This document shows positions 61,154-64,000 of a DNA stretch of 64,000 nt, piece after piece. The position numbers and the translations under genes were made by a program. The stretch is from an uncultured Rhodopila sp. (GTDB lineage: Bacteria > Pseudomonadota > Alphaproteobacteria > Acetobacterales > Acetobacteraceae), in NCBI RefSeq assembly GCF_903915725.1, contig NZ_CAIWTY010000047.1:25411-89410 (forward strand), written 5' to 3'. Position 1 is the stretch's first letter. The number at the start of each line of letters is the position of its first letter. The notes below the pieces were generated by a model. The model was not told the DNA's origin, made no database searches, and saw only the letters and a program-made list of their open reading frames with translations.

Positions 61154-62313
61154 GCCGCCTCCCCCGCGCACCACCCGCTCGCCCATGCCCACTGGAAATT
61201 GTAGCCGCCGAGCCAGCCGGTGACGTCCACCGCCTCGCCGATGACGAACAGCCCCGGTACCGCGTTGGCGGCCATGGTGCGGGATGACAGGTCGCGCGTA
61301 TCGACCCCGCCGCAGGTCACCTCGGCTTTCGCGAACCCCTCGGTGCCGTTCGGGGTGACGCTCCATCCCGACAGCCGCGCCGCCACCCCTGTCAGCAGCC
61401 GATCGGCTTGGTCCGCCATGCGCATGCCGTCCTCAGCCAAGGCGGCGGCGAGGCGCGCCGGCAGAACCTCGGCCAGCACGGTGTGCAGTTCGGCTTTCGG
61501 GCGGGAGCGCTTGCGGTCCAGCAGGAACGCGGCGGCGTCCCGGCCCGGCAGCAGGTCGAGGGTTACCGGTCCCTGCCGCCAATATGACGAGATCTGTAGC
61601 ACCGCCGGCCCGGACAGGCCGTGATGGGTGAACAGCATTGCCTCGCGGAACGCCCGCTTGCCGATGGACGCCACGCACTCCAACGACACGCCGCTGAGCG
61701 GACGCATCAGCGCCAGCAGGTCGTCGCCGAAGGTCAGCGGCACCAGGCCGGGGCGGATCTCGGTCAGCCGCAACCCGAACTGCCGCGCCAGTTCATAGGC
61801 CAGCCCGGTCGCGCCCATTTTCGGGATCGACAGCCCGCCGGTGGCGAGTACCAGGCTGTCCGCCTCGAACGCGCCCTGGTCGGTCTCCACCCGGAACGCG
61901 TCCGGGCGGCTGACCGCGGTTAACCGGTGCCTCAGGCGCAGGTCCACGCCGACGGCCTCGCATTCTGCCAGCAGCATGGCGACGATCTGCCGGGCGGAGC
62001 CGTCGCAGAACAACTGGCCGAGGGTCTTTTCGTGGAAGGCGATGCCGTGCTTCTGCACCAGCGCCACGAAATCCGCCGGCTTGTAGCGGCTCAACGCCGA
62101 GCGGCTAAAGTGCGGGTTGCCGGAGAGGAAACGCTCGGGGATGCAGCCGGTGTTGGTGAAGTTGCAGCGCCCGCCGCCGGAGATCAGGATTTTCGCGCCC
62201 GGCTCCGCGGCGTGGTCCAGCAGCATTACCCGCCGGCCGCGCCGCCCGGCCGAGATCGCGCACATCAGGCCCGCGGCCCCGGCGCCAAGGATGATCACAT
62301 CGAATTTGAACAC
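61150..62313 (-). CDS. YhiN/HI0933-family NAD(P)/FAD-dependent oxidoreductase
   Basis: About 387 aa from the GTG at 62313, because the FAD motif starts at once: FKFDVIILGAGAAGLMCAIS. The upstream part of the open frame is not protein-like. Next come ILISGGGRCNFTNTGC, the HI0933 signature LVLATGGLSIPKMGATGLAY, and the ending DVTGWLGGYNFQWAWASGW. The family resembles BaiN and reduces unknown substrates. It converges on the disulfide oxidoreductase and diverges from the ClC gene. Confidence 0.9.
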   Translation of the reverse strand: MFKFDVIILGAGAAGLMCAISAGRRGRRVMLLDHAAEPGAKILISGGGRCNFTNTGCIPERFLSGNPHFSRSALSRYKPADFVALVQKHGIAFHEKTLGQLFCDGSARQIVAMLLAECEAVGVDLRLRHRLTAVSRPDAFRVETDQGAFEADSLVLATGGLSIPKMGATGLAYELARQFGLRLTEIRPGLVPLTFGDDLLALMRPLSGVSLECVASIGKRAFREAMLFTHHGLSGPAVLQISSYWRQGPVTLDLLPGRDAAAFLLDRKRSRPKAELHTVLAEVLPARLAAALAEDGMRMADQADRLLTGVAARLSGWSVTPNGTEGFAKAEVTCGGVDTRDLSSRTMAANAVPGLFVIGEAVDVTGWLGGYNFQWAWASGWCAGEAA

Positions 62314-62386
62314 GGGCGCGGCTATAGCAGCGAAGCGGCGGCGGCGATATCGTCCGCAAAACCCGACGAAACCGGAGACCTCCGCC

Positions 62387-63730
62387 ATGATCCCGCCCCG
62401 GCTCGCTCGCCGCAGCCAGGCCGGCTTCTGGCTGGCGGTCGTGCTGACCGGCATCGGTACCGGCCTCGCCGCCGCTGCGCTGACCAAGTTGCTGGAACTG
62501 GTCCAGCACCGGATCTGGGGCGGCCCCGGGATCGACCTGCTGCAAGGCGCGTCGTTGGCGCCTCCGTGCTGGCACATGATCGTGCTGACGGGCGCCGGGC
62601 TGGTCACCGGAGCCGGGCAGTTGCTGCTGACCAAACTGTCCAGCGGCAACGCCATCGACATCAGCGCCGCGATCTGGTTCCACGCCGGGCGGCTGCCGAA
62701 GCTGCGCACGCTTGGCAGCGCCACGCTGTCGATTGTCATTGTCGCGATGGGCACCGCGCTGGGGCGCGAGGGTGCGCCGAAGCAGGCCGGCGCGGTGATG
62801 GCGGATGCCGCGTCGGACGGGCTGCGGCTGAAGGATGACGAACGCCGGCTGCTGGTCGCCTGCGGCGCCGGGGCCGGCATGGCGGCGGCGTACGGGGTTC
62901 CGCTCGGCGGCGCGCTGTTCGCGGTGGAGGTGCTGCGCGGCACGTTGTCGCTGCGCTTCGTGCTGCCGGCGATGGTGACGTCGCTGATCGCGACGGGTGT
63001 GTCATGGGTGTTCCTGCCGGACGCGCCCACGTATGAGATTCCGGCCTATCACGGGTCGCTTTCGGTTGCCGCCTGGGCGTTGCTGGCGGGGCCGATCGTC
63101 GGGCTGGTATCGGTGATGTATGTCCGCGCGGTGGCGCTGGCCGATCGGCGGAAGCCGGTGGGGTGGAAACGGCTGGTGGCACCGGTGGTGGTGCTGGCTG
63201 CGCTGGGCGGGGCGTCGATCCCGTTTCCGGAGCTGCTCGGCAACGGGCGCGACGTGGCGGCGCTGGCGTTCTCCGGGCAGCTCGCGGCGCCGTTGCTGCT
63301 GGCGCTGGTCGTGCTGCGCCCGGCCGCCACGGTGCTGTGCCTGGGGTGCGGCGCGCCCGGCGGACTGTTCACGCCCTCGCTGGCGTTCGGGGCGATGCTG
63401 GGCGGAGTGCTTGGGCTGCCCTGGTCGTGGGTGTGGCCGGGGGTGCCGCCGGGATTGTTCGCGCTGCTGGGGGGCACCGCGATGATCGCGGCGACGACGC
63501 AGGGGCCGGTCTCGGCGATTGTCCTGATGATGGAGATGACCGGGTATGCCCGCGGTGCGGTCGTGCCGCTGCTGGTGATGGTGGCGACGGCGACGCTGGT
63601 GGCGCGGACGATCGAATGGCGCTCGATCTACGATGCGCGGCTGAGCAATGCGGAGGTGCGGGCGCGGCAACGGTTGCGCGACGATCCGGCGGAGGAACAG
63701 ACCGCGCCGCGCGATGCCGGCACCAGTTGA
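62387..63730 (+). CDS. ClC-family chloride channel or transporter
   Basis: 447 aa with 10-12 helices; GGAGA lies 9 nt before the ATG. The ClC core is recognisable: TALGREGAPKQAGAVMADA (motif GREGP with Ala for Pro), AAYGVPLGGALFAVEVL, and CGAPGGLFTPSLAFGAMLGG (GxFxP). The first selectivity motif GSGIP is replaced by SSGNAIDI. The gating glutamate of GREGx is kept, so proton coupling is possible, but ion choice may differ from chloride. Substitutions are seen; their effect is inferred. Confidence 0.88.
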   Translation: MIPPRLARRSQAGFWLAVVLTGIGTGLAAAALTKLLELVQHRIWGGPGIDLLQGASLAPPCWHMIVLTGAGLVTGAGQLLLTKLSSGNAIDISAAIWFHAGRLPKLRTLGSATLSIVIVAMGTALGREGAPKQAGAVMADAASDGLRLKDDERRLLVACGAGAGMAAAYGVPLGGALFAVEVLRGTLSLRFVLPAMVTSLIATGVSWVFLPDAPTYEIPAYHGSLSVAAWALLAGPIVGLVSVMYVRAVALADRRKPVGWKRLVAPVVVLAALGGASIPFPELLGNGRDVAALAFSGQLAAPLLLALVVLRPAATVLCLGCGAPGGLFTPSLAFGAMLGGVLGLPWSWVWPGVPPGLFALLGGTAMIAATTQGPVSAIVLMMEMTGYARGAVVPLLVMVATATLVARTIEWRSIYDARLSNAEVRARQRLRDDPAEEQTAPRDAGTS

Positions 63731-63935
63731 GGCATCGCCGCCAGTTCGGCCTCCATCGCGGCGATGCGTCCCGGCCATGACGGTGGGGTGTACGCCTTTG
63801 ATCCTTGTACATTGCTACGGGCCTGTGCCCGGCCAACGTCGGCCGTGCACATGGATCAGTTGTAAAAGTATGGACTTGATCTGACGGTCGGGTCTCCGCC
63901 GTGGTGGGTGTCCGACGAATATCTCGTGTCGCTGA
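63731..63935. other. Intergenic region before a truncated frame
   Basis: 205 bp without a gene. CCCGGCCATGACGG at about 63770-63783 and GGCCTGTGCCCGGCCAACGT near 63821-63840 look like decayed REP arms. The sequence between 63850 and 63930 resembles the edge of a mobile element, but no terminal repeat could be confirmed. Confidence 0.4.
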
Positions 63936-64000
63936 TCACGCCGCTTGCAGCAATTTCTCCCTCGCTACCGGTAGCGTGTCAATGAAGGTCTGCATCGGCG
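63936..64000 (-). CDS. C-terminal fragment of an unidentified protein (runs off right edge)
   Basis: The minus-strand frame reads ...PMQTFIDTLPVAREKLLQAA then stops at 63938-63936. Only 20 codons are visible and no family could be assigned; a mobile-element protein is possible given the surroundings. Confidence 0.35.
   Translation of the reverse strand, partial: PMQTFIDTLPVAREKLLQAA

Noticed and set aside
1..64000. CRISPR arrays, tRNA and rRNA genes
   Set aside because: No regularly spaced repeats and no tRNA- or rRNA-like sequence was found when reading the intergenic regions.

Overview
The window is 64 kb of high-GC bacterial DNA with densely packed genes on both strands. Its protein families look alphaproteobacterial, most like Rhodospirillales/Acetobacteraceae. 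Support for this comes from the alpha-type LexA box (GAAC-N7-GAAC), the N-terminally extended ribosomal protein S9, CaiB-type CoA transferases, acyl-CoA dehydrogenases, a TRAP transporter, and dispersed GTCATGGCGGGC-type repeats. A BciB-like FrhB-family protein and a NapC/ethylbenzene-dehydrogenase-type cytochrome pair hint at a metabolically versatile, possibly phototrophic organism. The taxonomic placement is inference. No rRNA, tRNA or CRISPR array was seen.

Layout. 1-0.4 kb: the N-terminus of a group II intron reverse transcriptase and repeat debris. 0.4-8 kb: a Zur-box-controlled metal-binding protein, a sodC/flavin oxidoreductase pair, a nitroreductase, a class I ribonucleotide reductase alpha subunit behind a LexA box, a gene-poor 0.8 kb stretch, a membrane protein and a small secreted protein. 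8-13.4 kb: a PLP enzyme broken by a 22-bp tandem duplication, a BciB-like reductase with an alpha/beta hydrolase, an HI0074/HI0073-type nucleotidyltransferase pair, and a LacI regulator. 13.5-18.4 kb: a very large methyltransferase-glycosyltransferase fusion and a second methyltransferase, probably for surface polysaccharide. 18.4-26.4 kb: a minus-strand catabolic block of an MFS importer, an acyl-CoA ligase, a ThDP enzyme and two acyl-CoA dehydrogenases, interrupted by a MOSC protein and a small repeat protein. 26.6-32.4 kb: a sulfotransferase plus CcmI, diverging from a MocR regulator that has lost its PLP lysine and a NapE-NapC-heme protein cluster with no catalytic reductase.

32.4-41.3 kb: a methyltransferase, rplM-rpsI with a perfect terminator, a chemoreceptor, a class V aminotransferase, a DnaA-box-rich intergenic region, an SDR, a small secreted protein and an ADP-forming acyl-CoA synthetase. 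41.4-49 kb: a MITE-like repeat, an EnvZ/OmpR-type two-component pair, a secreted protein, a composite REP element, and a cell-wall block (mltB-like, rlpA, dacC, tmk). 49-64 kb: a methyltransferase, a second luciferase-like oxidoreductase, a PhnA-like protein, tandem paralogous lipoproteins, a hydrolase, an orphan Rieske subunit, a CoA transferase, a nitroreductase, a VapBC-type module with a clear operator, a complete DctPQM TRAP transporter, a disulfide oxidoreductase, a YhiN-type flavoprotein and a ClC channel. A truncated reading frame runs off the right edge.

The most interesting points are the PLP-site-less MocR beside an orphan quinol-to-cytochrome module, the LexA-boxed ATP-cone-less NrdA without NrdB, the 22-bp duplication that breaks a PLP enzyme, the orphan Rieske protein, the DnaA-box cluster, and repeats that intrude on gene starts (rlpA) or form MITE-like structures.
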